Shown here: piece by piece, positions 1-7,946 of the stretch
Numbering within the stretch: the first letter of the stretch is position 1
How the letters are laid out: the number at the start of each line of letters is the position of its first letter
Source of the DNA: Corynebacterium glucuronolyticum
GTDB lineage: Bacteria; Actinomycetota; Actinomycetes; Mycobacteriales; Mycobacteriaceae
Reading direction: 5' to 3'
NCBI GenBank assembly: GCA_022772305.1
Contig: JALFAQ010000073.1
Coordinates: 1-34,106, forward strand
Length of the DNA: 34,106 nt
Program-made: the position numbers and the translations under genes
The notes under the pieces: model-generated
What the model saw: only the letters and a program-made list of their open reading frames with translations
Database searches by the model: none
What the model was told of the DNA's origin: nothing

Positions 1-206
1 GCGGTTACTGCTTTCTCCCGTGTGCGCTCCTGCTTACGCGGTGCGCCCGAGCGCCCGTAGTAGATGCCCGCAAGCTTGTGGATGGTGTGGGCGGTGGTCT
101 TATCGTAACCGACCCGGACAAGTGCTTTTTTGGACATGCCACAAGCCTCCCCGGCGATCACCATCGCCTGCGAGAGGAGCACAGCACAATCCGTCAAAGC
201 GGTCAT
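1..206 (-). CDS. Partial unknown protein, possible HNH endonuclease N-terminus
   Basis: An open minus-strand frame begins at ATG 206-204 and runs off the left edge without a stop, giving 68 residues. It reads MTALTDCAVLLSQAMVIAGE and later has YYGRSGAPRKQERTREKA. An 'LYG-x-(S/T)-x-x-x-KQ' segment near residue 55 resembles the N-terminal region I remember in corynebacterial HNH-endonuclease (DUF222-like) proteins, but the catalytic part lies outside the window, so this is only a suggestion. No good ribosome-binding site precedes the ATG; a second ATG (MVIAG) lies 14 codons in. Codon use is GC-rich like the neighbours. Moderately sure the frame is coding, unsure of function. Confidence 0.45.
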   Translation of the reverse strand, partial: MTALTDCAVLLSQAMVIAGEACGMSKKALVRVGYDKTTAHTIHKLAGIYYGRSGAPRKQERTREKAVT

Positions 207-316
207 GCCACACACACTAAAGCAACCGGAGCAGGGGTCAAGGCCAATAACCCAAACCTGTGGAAAACTCAGCCAGAGCCAGAAAAGCTATCCACAGGGC
301 AAGGGGAAAAGCGCAG

Positions 317-350
317 GAAAAAGGCCCCGCACCGTTCGGTGCGAGGCCTT
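317..350 (-). terminator. Rho-independent terminator of the MFS gene
   Basis: The arms AAGGCC-CGCACC (from 321) and GGTGCG-AGGCCTT (to 350) form a strong GC hairpin with a GTTC loop. Read on the minus strand it is followed by CCTTTTTCC, and it lies about 55 nt after the MFS stop codon. Confidence 0.75.
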
Positions 351-403
351 CCGCGTAGGTTTTCCTATTTAGTCGCTTTTCACGGGCTTGCAAGGAAGGA
401 GCT

Positions 404-1957
404 CTAGGCTGCGAGCTCGTCATCCCTAAAAACCGCCACTCCGTCGGGGCACTCCTCGCAGGCCTTGGCGGAGTCGGCATTGACCTCTCCGTCGAGGGAT
501 TCGGAGGTCTGGGTGACCTTCGGGATGAAGACGAGGATAAGGGTTATGGCGATCGCGCACATGACGGCGTTGGTGCCGAGTGCCATGAAGCCTGCCTCAC
601 GGATGGAGAGGTTGTCCTGGCGACCAATGAAGTCGAGGATCATACTGGGCAGACCCGAGCCGGTCTCCTTGAGGGCGGTGTAGGTGGCGGCGGCGATAGC
701 AGCGCCGAGGCCTGCACCGAGGGAGGAGGCCATTTTGAAGATGCCGGCACCGGAACCGTACTGGTCTTCGGGGAGGCCGCAGAGGGCGGCGTCGGTAACC
801 GGGGTAGCGAACAGGCCGAGGCCGAGGCCGTAGAGGCTGAACGCAACGGCTGCGATGACGACGTAGGTGCCGGTCATTACGTTGGTGAACATCAGCATGA
901 GGATGGAGACGAACACGATGGAGCAGCCGAGCAGCATCGGGGTGCGGACGTTGTAGCGTTGCATCATCTTCTCGCCGACGCGGATGAACGAGACGACGAA
1001 GATGGCGTAGCCGAGTGTGATCAGTCCGGCCTGGCCGGCGGAATAGCTGGCGCCGTCCTGCATCACCCAGAGGAAGGCTGCGAGAATACCGCTGGTGGCG
1101 TTCATGATGGCGTTGACCACACAGGTGGCGGAGAACGTCTTGTTGCGGAACAAGCGGAAGTCTACGAAGGCGCTGTTGTTGTCGGTCTCCATGCGGACGA
1201 AGAACCAGAAGGCAACGATGAAGGTGACGAGCAGGCCGATGACGGTCGGGGACAGCCAGCCGAAGGACGCGCCCTGCGTGATGATGAGCTGCAGCGCGAC
1301 GATCGTGATCATGAGGCTGATGATGCCCTTGATGTCGAAGCCGGTGGTCTTGACGTTGGCCTTTGCCTCAGGCATTTCGCGCATAAGGAGGATGGAGACC
1401 ACGGATACGGCGGCGCAGAGGAAGAAGATGGAGCGCCAGCCGAGTGCGGAGGATGCGAGTGCACCGCCGAACACGGCGCAGATGCCTCCACCGCCCCAGG
1501 AGCCGATGGACCACATAGACAGGGCGCGCTGCCGGTCGCGTCCCTTCCAGTATGTCTGCACGAGAGCCATTGTGGACGGCATGATGGAGGCCGCTGCGAT
1601 ACCCTGGAAGATGCGGCCACCGATCATCATGGTCGTGCCGAACGGGCCGAAGGCCGTTGCCACGAGGAGGGAGCCGACGATGTTTATGAGGTTGCCGATC
1701 ATGGCAACGCGCTTACGTCCCCAACGGTCGGCGAAGCCGCCGGCCACGACGATGCACATACCGGAGAACAGGCCGGATGCGGAGATCGCGACGTTCATGA
1801 TGTGCATGGGGATGCCCACGTCCTTGGCCATCAGAGGGCCGACGTTGAGGGTAGACTGGGCGAACAGCCAGAAGGTCATTACGCCCAGGACGATGCCGAC
1901 GAGAGCCTTGTCCGTACCTTGGTACGTCTCCCGTGTGGCAGCTTGTTTTGTAGTCAT
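404..1957 (-). CDS. MFS multidrug exporter, DHA2 (14-TM) type
   Basis: This 517-residue membrane protein of the major facilitator superfamily probably exports drugs or other small molecules by proton antiport. It shows MFS motif A (GFADRWGRKR, residues 74-83), the motif B arginine in GGRIFQG (about 115) and a glycine-rich motif C-like stretch in TM5 (about 152-168). Length and the number of hydrophobic segments fit the 14-TM DHA2 branch (QacA/LfrA type) rather than 12-TM sugar porters. The C-terminal 40 residues are acidic and cytoplasmic. ATG 1957 is preceded by GAGGCGG at a suitable distance. The gene stands alone with its own terminator and no adjacent regulator gene; a perfect inverted repeat about 110 nt upstream could be an operator. 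The substrate cannot be inferred. Confidence 0.85.
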   Translation of the reverse strand: MTTKQAATRETYQGTDKALVGIVLGVMTFWLFAQSTLNVGPLMAKDVGIPMHIMNVAISASGLFSGMCIVVAGGFADRWGRKRVAMIGNLINIVGSLLVATAFGPFGTTMMIGGRIFQGIAAASIMPSTMALVQTYWKGRDRQRALSMWSIGSWGGGGICAVFGGALASSALGWRSIFFLCAAVSVVSILLMREMPEAKANVKTTGFDIKGIISLMITIVALQLIITQGASFGWLSPTVIGLLVTFIVAFWFFVRMETDNNSAFVDFRLFRNKTFSATCVVNAIMNATSGILAAFLWVMQDGASYSAGQAGLITLGYAIFVVSFIRVGEKMMQRYNVRTPMLLGCSIVFVSILMLMFTNVMTGTYVVIAAVAFSLYGLGLGLFATPVTDAALCGLPEDQYGSGAGIFKMASSLGAGLGAAIAAATYTALKETGSGLPSMILDFIGRQDNLSIREAGFMALGTNAVMCAIAITLILVFIPKVTQTSESLDGEVNADSAKACEECPDGVAVFRDDELAA

Positions 1958-2066
1958 GGTTTTAACCGCCTCAAGTGTTGTCGTGTCGTGGTTTTAAAAA
2001 TCAGAATAATCTTCTTTAGGAATACCTTTACGCTACCGGGCGTGACGCGCAGAATATGTGAATTGC

Positions 2067-2090
2067 CAAAAGTTTTAAGTCACACTTTTG
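2067..2090. promoter_or_regulatory. Inverted repeat, possible operator for the MFS gene
   Basis: CAAAAGT, 10 nt, then ACTTTTG: perfect 7-bp arms at 2067-2073 and 2084-2090. It lies 110 nt upstream of the MFS start, in the AT-rich promoter side. The sequence shows symmetry only; the binding protein is unknown. Confidence 0.35.
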
Positions 2091-2521
2091 CGGTGTTACC
2101 CCCGAAAGTGATAAGACCTTTGCTGTTGAACCAGCGGCATTTTTTCGCGTGAACTACTTGCCACCTGGGGAAACGCGGCTTTGTTTAGTTTCGCTATGAT
2201 ACTTGACCAACGTCACAGTTGGGGGTACGTTCACATTTCGAACCGATGGGGGTAGCTACAGGACTATCGGGTGGTTGCATGGAGTTTTTTCTCATTGTGT
2301 CTGGGTGAGGGTTTTTCATGCGGGTAAAACACGTGGTGGGTGCCGTTAATCCGCGGTTTTTCGATTATGTGTGCATAATATACGCGGTTGCCAAATGTTG
2401 CCACAAGGTCTCAATAGTTAGCGTGGCCGTTTGCCCACACCGACGCGCCCCTGTAGTGCGCTTTTGCACGAATGCGACGCATCCCCCCGTTTTAGTCACG
2501 CTCATGCATAGTAAGCGTCCC

Positions 2522-2557
2522 TTTGGCCTCCGTTGCCTGTCGTGGGATACTGGTGTC
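2522..2557 (+). promoter_or_regulatory. Promoter for a leaderless PurT-like mRNA
   Basis: TTTGGC (2522-2527), an 18-nt spacer and GATACT (2546-2551) sit six nt before ATG 2558. There is no Shine-Dalgarno sequence, so transcription probably starts at or near the A of the ATG. Confidence 0.45.
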
Positions 2558-3550
2558 ATGAATGAGACATCGCCAGACCATGCTGCCGAGTACGGCCGTG
2601 GGCGCTTTATTGCCGAGGGCCAGCCGGATCCCGTCGTGGAGCAGGATCGGCCGGTGGGCTCATCGGAGGCAGTTACTGCCATGCACGATCACGAGGCGCA
2701 GGAGGCTCTGTCCCATTTGGGGGAGGTGGCAGCCGAGCTTCGGCCGGAGGATCTGCGCCCGCTGTCGTTCAACCGCGCGGATAGCCGCTGGCTTGCCGGC
2801 GAGTCGCTGGGCAGCCCGGTGGTGAAGACGCGGACGGCGTCGTCGCTGGAGGATATGGAGAAGGCGGTGGAGTCTGTGGGGCTTCCCGCCCGTCTTGTAC
2901 CACCGGTCGGCCCGTATTCGTATATAGAGGTGCAGTCGGTCGCCGAGGCGCAGAGTAATTGGAACGGGCAGGACACGCTTGTCGAGCAGGTTATCGACGG
3001 CGCGGAGCTCGTCACCATCCAGGTCATCCGCAGCGTCGACCCGACGACGGGGGAGGAGGCCTCGTGGTTTTCCGAGCCGATCGGCCACGATGTCTCCCAG
3101 TCCGTGCAGCCGATGCCGATTTCGGAGACGGCCCGCGATGCCGCGCATTCTATCGCTGTGCGCATCGTGCAGTCGATGAACGAGGGGCGCAGCACGTCGG
3201 GCCGTGGCCTCTATTCGGTGACGCTGTGGGTGGCGGGCGACCGCTGCTATTTTGAGGACGTTGTGTACGGCCCACGCCGCATCGGGCTCATTACGCTGTA
3301 CACGCAGCGCTACTCGCAGTACGAGCTGCACGCGCGCGCAAAGCTCGGCCTGCCCGTGGACGTGACGCTCACCTCTCCGGGCGCGGCGATGATTACGGAT
3401 CGGCCCGTGGACGTGAAAAAGGCCCTTGCCCTCGATGAGGTGGACGTGCGGGCCTGTGAGATCGGAAGCATTATTGTGGCAACGGCCCCCTCAGTGGAGG
3501 AGGCCGCCGGCAGGATCGCTGAGGTGGAGAACCTGGCGATGGGGGATTAG
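2558..3550 (+). CDS. PurT-like ATP-grasp protein, shortened and lacking ligand residues
   Basis: This 330-residue protein aligns by eye with formate-dependent GAR transformylase PurT (E. coli 392 residues), which makes formyl-GAR in purine synthesis. Matches include EPIGHD (PVGH in PurT), RGLYSVTLWVAGDRCYFED and QRYSQYELHARAKLGLPV, the last very close to the PurT C-terminal core. The N-terminal pre-ATP-grasp domain is largely missing, with only about 55 residues before the central domain. Several functional residues have changed: the ATP-binding KPVMSSSGKGQ loop is VPPVGPYSYIEVQ, the first magnesium glutamate (GVEL) is a threonine (SVTL), and SEVSPRPHDTG has become EDVVYGPRRIG. It is open and in good codon context, so it is probably expressed as a non-catalytic relative. 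I recall purT close to fprA in C. glutamicum, so it may be the degenerated native copy. Its stop overlaps the convergent GNAT stop. Confidence 0.75.
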   Translation: MNETSPDHAAEYGRGRFIAEGQPDPVVEQDRPVGSSEAVTAMHDHEAQEALSHLGEVAAELRPEDLRPLSFNRADSRWLAGESLGSPVVKTRTASSLEDMEKAVESVGLPARLVPPVGPYSYIEVQSVAEAQSNWNGQDTLVEQVIDGAELVTIQVIRSVDPTTGEEASWFSEPIGHDVSQSVQPMPISETARDAAHSIAVRIVQSMNEGRSTSGRGLYSVTLWVAGDRCYFEDVVYGPRRIGLITLYTQRYSQYELHARAKLGLPVDVTLTSPGAAMITDRPVDVKKALALDEVDVRACEIGSIIVATAPSVEEAAGRIAEVENLAMGD

Positions 3551-3993
3551 TCGGTAAGCGTCATGGGGATGTGCGTGACGCCGTCCCAGTCGTATTCTTC
3601 GCCGCAGACGGTGAAGCCGAGCTTCTTGTAAAAGCCCTGGGAGACGACCTGCGCGTCGAGGCGCACGGGCAGCCTGGGGAACTGGCCGCTGATCATGGCG
3701 AGGGCTTCGCGGACGATCTGCGTGCCAAGCCCGGTGCCACGGTGGTCGGCTTTGACGGCGATGCGTCCGAGGTGGACGGAGTCGCCGTCGCGGTAGACGC
3801 GGGCGCAGCCGATGAGCTTCTGGCTTTCCAGGGCGCGGATGTGGAGCGTCGCCGGGTCGGCGTCACGGTCTTCAAGCTCCTCGTAGGGGCACTGTTGCTC
3901 GACAACGAAGATGTCGGTGCGCAGTTTGTATAGGTCGTGGACCTCCCGTGCACTCAGGTGCCCGAGGTGGGAAACGGCAAAGTAGGTTGTCAT
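3547..3993 (-). CDS. ElaA-type GNAT N-acetyltransferase (copy 1)
   Basis: This 148-residue protein belongs to the GCN5-related acetyltransferases, ElaA branch. LYKLRTDIFVVEQQCPYEEL near the N-terminus is the ElaA signature and DHRGTGLGTQIV is the acetyl-CoA pyrophosphate-binding motif A; FYKKLGF is the usual C-terminal motif B. The substrate is unknown. The frame is open to 4026, but ATG 3993 (MTTYFAV) matches the start of the neighbouring paralogue (MTTLYKC) and has TATTCT eight nt upstream with TTGGAT 17 nt before it, suggesting a leaderless message. It is convergent with the PurT-like gene, with a 3-nt overlap at the stops. Confidence 0.8.
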   Translation of the reverse strand: MTTYFAVSHLGHLSAREVHDLYKLRTDIFVVEQQCPYEELEDRDADPATLHIRALESQKLIGCARVYRDGDSVHLGRIAVKADHRGTGLGTQIVREALAMISGQFPRLPVRLDAQVVSQGFYKKLGFTVCGEEYDWDGVTHIPMTLTD

Positions 3994-4039
3994 GAGCGGG
4001 GAGAATAACCCCCTTCGTCCCGGCATCCAAATCGGAACC
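3994..4039 (-). promoter_or_regulatory. Promoter for GNAT copy 1
   Basis: On the minus strand TTGGAT, 17 nt, TATTCT, then eight nt to ATG 3993, with no ribosome-binding site. This fits a leaderless transcript. Confidence 0.4.
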
Positions 4040-4204
4040 GCCCCACATACGGCTCACCCCTCCACGCAACCGGGCAGCAAAGCCGCTCACGGTGTCTGGT
4101 GGAGGGGGAGATGAAGGGAATGACGGGGGTGAATTCCCCGTTTTACGTGTTCGCAAACTTGGTGCGCGCTGTGATGGAGGTTACGCGGGCGCGCCACTGT
4201 GATT

Positions 4205-4696
4205 CTAGGTGAGGTCGTTGGCGGGGCAGACCATCTTGATGTGGTCGATGCCGCCGAGCTCGAATTCCTCGCCGACGGTGTGGAACCCGTGCTTCTTGTA
4301 AAAATCGATGGCGTGGGTCTGCGCCTCAAGCGCCACGTCGATGTCGTGGAACTCCTTCTTGCACACCTCGAGCGAGTACTCAATAATCTTGCGCCCGAGG
4401 CCCTCCCCGCGATTTTGCTTGTCGACGGCCACCCGGCCGATGCGAACCTCGAGCTCGCCCTTGGTCGTGTCGTCGATACTTGGGGTGAGGAAGAGACGAG
4501 TGTAGGCCTTCAGGTGACCGGTCTCCTCGTCATACGCGCGGACATGCAGGGTGGATTCGCGGGAGTCGATCTCGTCGGCCTCCGCCCAGCTCGCACCCTG
4601 TTCAGCTGTAAAAACCTCGGTGCGAAGTTTGTACAGTTCATGCACTTCGTGCGGACTCAAATCCTTGAGGGGTGCACATTTATACAGTGTCGTCAT
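4205..4696 (-). CDS. ElaA-type GNAT N-acetyltransferase (copy 2)
   Basis: This 163-residue paralogue of the preceding GNAT has LYKLRTEVFTAEQGASWAEA at the N-terminus, QNRGEGLGRKII as the acetyl-CoA loop and FYKKHGF near the C-terminus. The two copies share the same start (MTT), motif spacing and C-terminal (I)DHIKM / THIPM pattern, so they are probably a tandem duplication that has diverged. A GTG at 4702 is an alternative start; ATG 4696 is preferred from the paralogue and from TATTTT eight nt upstream. The substrate is unknown. The same strand and the 211-nt gap to copy 1 suggest separate promoters. Confidence 0.8.
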   Translation of the reverse strand: MTTLYKCAPLKDLSPHEVHELYKLRTEVFTAEQGASWAEADEIDSRESTLHVRAYDEETGHLKAYTRLFLTPSIDDTTKGELEVRIGRVAVDKQNRGEGLGRKIIEYSLEVCKKEFHDIDVALEAQTHAIDFYKKHGFHTVGEEFELGGIDHIKMVCPANDLT

Positions 4697-4759
4697 GTCC
4701 ACAAAAAATACCGAAAAGTGGGTATCCCTTCAATCGGAACGGAAAAACCCTTGGTAAGA

Positions 4760-4789
4760 CAAAACTCCGCCACGGTGAATCCGTGGCGG
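4760..4789 (-). terminator. Terminator of fprA
   Basis: The perfect 9-bp stem CCGCCACGG / CCGTGGCGG (4767-4775, 4781-4789) has a 5-nt loop. On the minus strand it is followed by AGTTTTG, 22 nt after the fprA stop codon. Confidence 0.8.
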
Positions 4790-4810
4790 GGGGCGTATGA
4801 AACGCGTTAT

Positions 4811-6181
4811 TTACGCATCGCGCTCGGGGTGGGCGTACTTGACCATGTCCTCCCACTCGACGACCTTCTTGCGCTCGCGGCCTTCGGCCTCACCGAGGGC
4901 GCGCTCGTGGGCGTCGAGGTTGTACCAGCCCTTCCACGTGGTGTACGCGATGTTGCGGGACTCGAGAAGCTCGAGGACCTGCTCGCGGTCCGGGTTGGCC
5001 GGTGCCTGCAGCTTGCCGGTGCGGTAGTCGGACAGCAGCATATCTGTCGTCTCCTTGGCGTCGGACTTGGTGTTGCCGATTAGCCCCACGGGGCCGCGCT
5101 TGATCCAGCCGGTGGTGTAGAGGCCGGGGACCCGGTCGCGGGTCTGGGCATCGATGACGTGGCCACCGTCGTTGGGGATGACCGCGGAGTGGTGGTCGAA
5201 GGGAACGCCCTTGACCTCGTCGGAGCGGTAGCCCACAGCGCGGTAGACGGCCTGGACGTCCCACTCGGTGATCTTCCCGGTGCCGCGGACGCCGCCCTTA
5301 CCGTCGTATTCCTGGCGCTCGGTCTTCAGCTTGGCCACCTTGCCGGTGCCGTCGTCGACGATCTCGATGGGGGCCTCAAAGAAGTGGATGAACAGCTTGT
5401 GCGGGGCGTTCTTCGGCTCGCGGAGGGCGTACTGCTCGAGGGTCTGGCAGACGAGGTCCTGTGTCTTGGAGTCGCGGCGGGCCTGCTCGGCGGCCTCGTC
5501 GTAGATGATGTCCTCGGGGTCGACGATGACCTCGATGGTCGGGGAGTGGTCAAGTTCCTTGAGCTCCAGCGGGGTGAACTTGGCGTTGCCGGGGCCGCGT
5601 CGGCCGAAGATGTGGACCTCGTCGGCGGCGTTGGCACCAAGTCCCTTGTAGACGTTGTCGGGGATCTCGGTGACGTGCAGCTCGTCGGCGGTCTTGGCCA
5701 GGATGCGGGCGACATCGAGCGCGACGTTACCTACGCCAATGACGGCGACGTGCGGGGCGGTGAGGTCCCACTCGCGCTGGAAGTTGGGGTTGCCGTCGTA
5801 GAAGCCGACGAACTCGGCGGCGCCGCGGGAGCCTTCGAGGTCGATGCCGGGGATGTTGAGGTCGCGGTCGCCGGTGGCGCCGGTGGCGAAGATGATGGCG
5901 TCGTAGTAGTCGCGCAGCTCCTCGACGGTCACATCCTTGCCAATCTCGACGTTGCCGAGCAGCTTAATCTGCGGCTGGTCGAGGACCTTGTGCAGGGATT
6001 TAATGATGCCCTTGATGCGCGGGTGGTCGGGGGCCACGCCGTAGCGAATGAGGCCGAAGGGGGCCGGCATTTTCTCGTACAAGTCGATGGCGACGTCCTG
6101 GCCTGACTTGATGAGGATGTCCGAGGCGTAGATGCCTGCGGGGCCGGAACCGACAACTGCGACGCGAAGTGGGCGAGTCAT
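4811..6181 (-). CDS. fprA: Ferredoxin/adrenodoxin-type NADP+ reductase
   Basis: This 456-residue FAD enzyme moves electrons between NADPH and ferredoxin-like partners, such as those of P450 or Fe-S enzymes. It has the FAD dinucleotide motif VVGSGPAG (9-16), an early FGLIRYGVAPDHP stretch characteristic of adrenodoxin-reductase-like enzymes, the NADP-binding VIGVGNVALDVARI, FGRRGPGNAKFT, and the late GWIKRGPVGLIGNTKSDA that closes over FAD and NADP. Length equals that of M. tuberculosis FprA (about 456). ATG 6181 follows AGGAGA at good spacing. The gene is single, with its own terminator; in C. glutamicum I recall fprA in the same position upstream of pta-ackA. Confidence 0.93.
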   Translation of the reverse strand: MTRPLRVAVVGSGPAGIYASDILIKSGQDVAIDLYEKMPAPFGLIRYGVAPDHPRIKGIIKSLHKVLDQPQIKLLGNVEIGKDVTVEELRDYYDAIIFATGATGDRDLNIPGIDLEGSRGAAEFVGFYDGNPNFQREWDLTAPHVAVIGVGNVALDVARILAKTADELHVTEIPDNVYKGLGANAADEVHIFGRRGPGNAKFTPLELKELDHSPTIEVIVDPEDIIYDEAAEQARRDSKTQDLVCQTLEQYALREPKNAPHKLFIHFFEAPIEIVDDGTGKVAKLKTERQEYDGKGGVRGTGKITEWDVQAVYRAVGYRSDEVKGVPFDHHSAVIPNDGGHVIDAQTRDRVPGLYTTGWIKRGPVGLIGNTKSDAKETTDMLLSDYRTGKLQAPANPDREQVLELLESRNIAYTTWKGWYNLDAHERALGEAEGRERKKVVEWEDMVKYAHPERDA

Positions 6182-6545
6182 ATTTCTCCTGTTTCGAATG
6201 TGTGTAAACCGTTACTACCTTAACCCGAAAAACTAAGGCGGGCTAGTACCTATGGTGGGTCTCCAGTTTACACTACTATACAAATCGGTCTATACATACC
6301 GCACTATGCAGTCTACCAATTCATAAAATTCCTGGTGAACGCCAAAAACGAGCGGATCGTGGGGCTGTCCGTCTAAAATGCTAGACAAACCACTGTCCCT
6401 GAACTCGCGCCGGTAGTCTGACGTTTTGTAAAGTGGTGTGTTGGCGCCTACTCGGTCACAGAATGTGTGGCCGGCAACACTGTCGTTGCGATCGGCAGGG
6501 GCGGTGGCGCTTACGACCATGACCTATATATAAGGACTTGCCATT
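6182..6545. promoter_or_regulatory. Divergent fprA / pta-ackA control region
   Basis: This 364-nt gap holds no gene. It contains TATAGT on the minus strand (6275-6280), a possible -10 for fprA with a leader of about 90 nt, and TATATA (6525-6530) just before pta. TTTGTAAAGTGGT (6425-6437) matches about 10 of 13 positions of the RamB site as I remember it (TTTGCAAAGTTYT), which is relevant because RamB represses pta-ackA in C. glutamicum. The RamB assignment is inference. Confidence 0.4.
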
Positions 6546-7946
6546 ATGAATTCTCCTCGCTCTGCGCTGCTCACCACTGTCGGCCGGACGTCGGCAGACT
6601 TCGATGCCAGCGCCATTGCTGCCGACCTCGGCCTCCGCCATCTCGACCTGGTTTCCATCGTCCCCACGGACGCCCCGGATGAGCCGGCCCCTATCCGTCG
6701 CCTCATCGCTGAGGAACCGCTGACAGACGGCGCCGCACTCATCTCTGGCACGGGCAACGTCTCCTACGATTCGGAGGCAGCCGCCGCACTCGGCATTCCG
6801 CTGGTCTTCATCGTCGACAAGCGTGGACTGACCGAGAAGCTCGCCGTCCGTGAGGCGGAAGGATACCTCGCCACCGTCGGGGCCGTCCTCACCGAGGACG
6901 AAGTCACAGCCGAGGCGATCGCCGAGGCCGTCTCCGGTGTCGATACGACGCCGGTCATGAGCCCCGACTACCTGCAGACGTGGCTGCAGAAGAAGGCCCA
7001 GGAAAAGACCACCCGCATTGTCCTCCCCGAGGGGGACGACGACCGCATCCTGCAGGCCGCCCACGAGGTGCTGGCCGAGGGCATCTGCGAGCTCATGATT
7101 CTGGGTGACAAGGAGACCGTTACTTCGCGCGCTAGCGCGCTTGGCCTCGACATCTCCCGCGCGGAGATCATCGACCATCTCACCGACCCGCGCGCTGAGG
7201 AGTTCGCCGCCCAGTTCGCCGAGCTCCGCAAGAAGAAGGGTGTCACCCTCGAGCAGGCCCGCGAGACGATGAAGGACGTTTCCTACTTCGGTACGATGCT
7301 CGTCCACACCGGCCAGGCCGATGGCATGGTCTCCGGTGCGTCCCACACGACGGCCCACACCATCCGCCCGAGTTTCCAGATCATCAAGACGAAGCCGGGC
7401 ACCTCCGTCGTGTCCTCCATCTTCCTCATAGCCATGCGCGGGCGCCTGTGGGCGTTCGGTGACTGCGCCGTCAACCCCAACCCCACGGCCGAGCAGATCG
7501 GCGAGATCGCCGCTGTCTCCGCCCAGACGGCCGCCGCCTTTGACATCGATCCGAAGGTCGCCATTTTGAGCTACTCGACGGGTACGTCCGGCGCCGGCCC
7601 CGATGTGGACCGTGCCGTCGCCGCCACCGCCAAGGCCAAGGAGCTCGCCCCCGAGACGCTTATCGACGGCCCCCTGCAGTTCGATGCCGCCGTCGACCCG
7701 GGTGTTGCGGCCAAGAAGGCTCCGGAGTCCCCGGTTGCCGGCAAGGCCACCGTTATGATCTTCCCCGACCTTGAGGCGGGCAACATCGGCTACAAGACGG
7801 CACAGCGCACCGGTGGCGCGCTCGCCATCGGACCGATCCTCCAGGGCTTGAACAAGCCCGTCAATGACCTCTCCCGTGGCGCGACCGTCCCGGACATCAT
7901 CAACACGATCGCCATCACTGCGATCCAGGCAGGAGAAACAAAGTAA
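6546..7946 (+). CDS. pta: Phosphate acetyltransferase
   Basis: Pta interconverts acetyl-CoA and acetyl phosphate, the first step of acetate overflow and the second of acetate activation. In this 466-residue protein the catalytic PTA domain fills about residue 145 to the end, with LPEGDDDRIL (160-169), GQADGMVSGA (256-265) and YSTGTSGAGPDVD as the conserved CoA/phosphate-binding segments. Residues 1-140 form a short N-terminal domain, matching the medium-length corynebacterial Pta (about 460 residues) rather than the roughly 700-residue enterobacterial form. ATG 6546 is preceded by AAGGA at about 9 nt. The stop TAA directly abuts the ATG of ackA, so the two are one operon with coupled translation. 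Confidence 0.95.
   Translation: MNSPRSALLTTVGRTSADFDASAIAADLGLRHLDLVSIVPTDAPDEPAPIRRLIAEEPLTDGAALISGTGNVSYDSEAAAALGIPLVFIVDKRGLTEKLAVREAEGYLATVGAVLTEDEVTAEAIAEAVSGVDTTPVMSPDYLQTWLQKKAQEKTTRIVLPEGDDDRILQAAHEVLAEGICELMILGDKETVTSRASALGLDISRAEIIDHLTDPRAEEFAAQFAELRKKKGVTLEQARETMKDVSYFGTMLVHTGQADGMVSGASHTTAHTIRPSFQIIKTKPGTSVVSSIFLIAMRGRLWAFGDCAVNPNPTAEQIGEIAAVSAQTAAAFDIDPKVAILSYSTGTSGAGPDVDRAVAATAKAKELAPETLIDGPLQFDAAVDPGVAAKKAPESPVAGKATVMIFPDLEAGNIGYKTAQRTGGALAIGPILQGLNKPVNDLSRGATVPDIINTIAITAIQAGETK

Larger units (their letters stand above)
1958..2557. other. 600-bp intergenic region between MFS and PurT-like genes
   Basis: No convincing gene is seen. The frame open from 2318 into the PurT-like gene has N-terminal sequence unlike PurT and is probably non-coding until 2558. 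The region holds the MFS promoter side (AT-rich, about 1980-2110), an inverted repeat at 2067-2090 and a promoter at 2522-2551. Confidence 0.6.

Noticed and set aside
259..296. Two DnaA-box-like 9-mers (TGTGGAAAA and CTATCCACA) facing each other
   Set aside because: Each has one mismatch, there are only two, and no replication gene or AT-rich unwinding element is nearby; such near-matches are common.
959..2152. Long plus-strand open frame opposite the MFS gene
   Set aside because: The product is low-complexity Asp/Glu/Gly/His-rich and the opposite strand has full MFS motifs.
4123..4145. Hairpin ACGGGG / CCCCGT followed by TTTT on the plus strand
   Set aside because: There is no plus-strand gene ending nearby; the stem is short and it lies in the promoter gap of a minus-strand gene.
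6461..6482. GlxR/CRP-like TGTG...ACA near pta
   Set aside because: The second half-site is poor and the central spacing does not fit the consensus.
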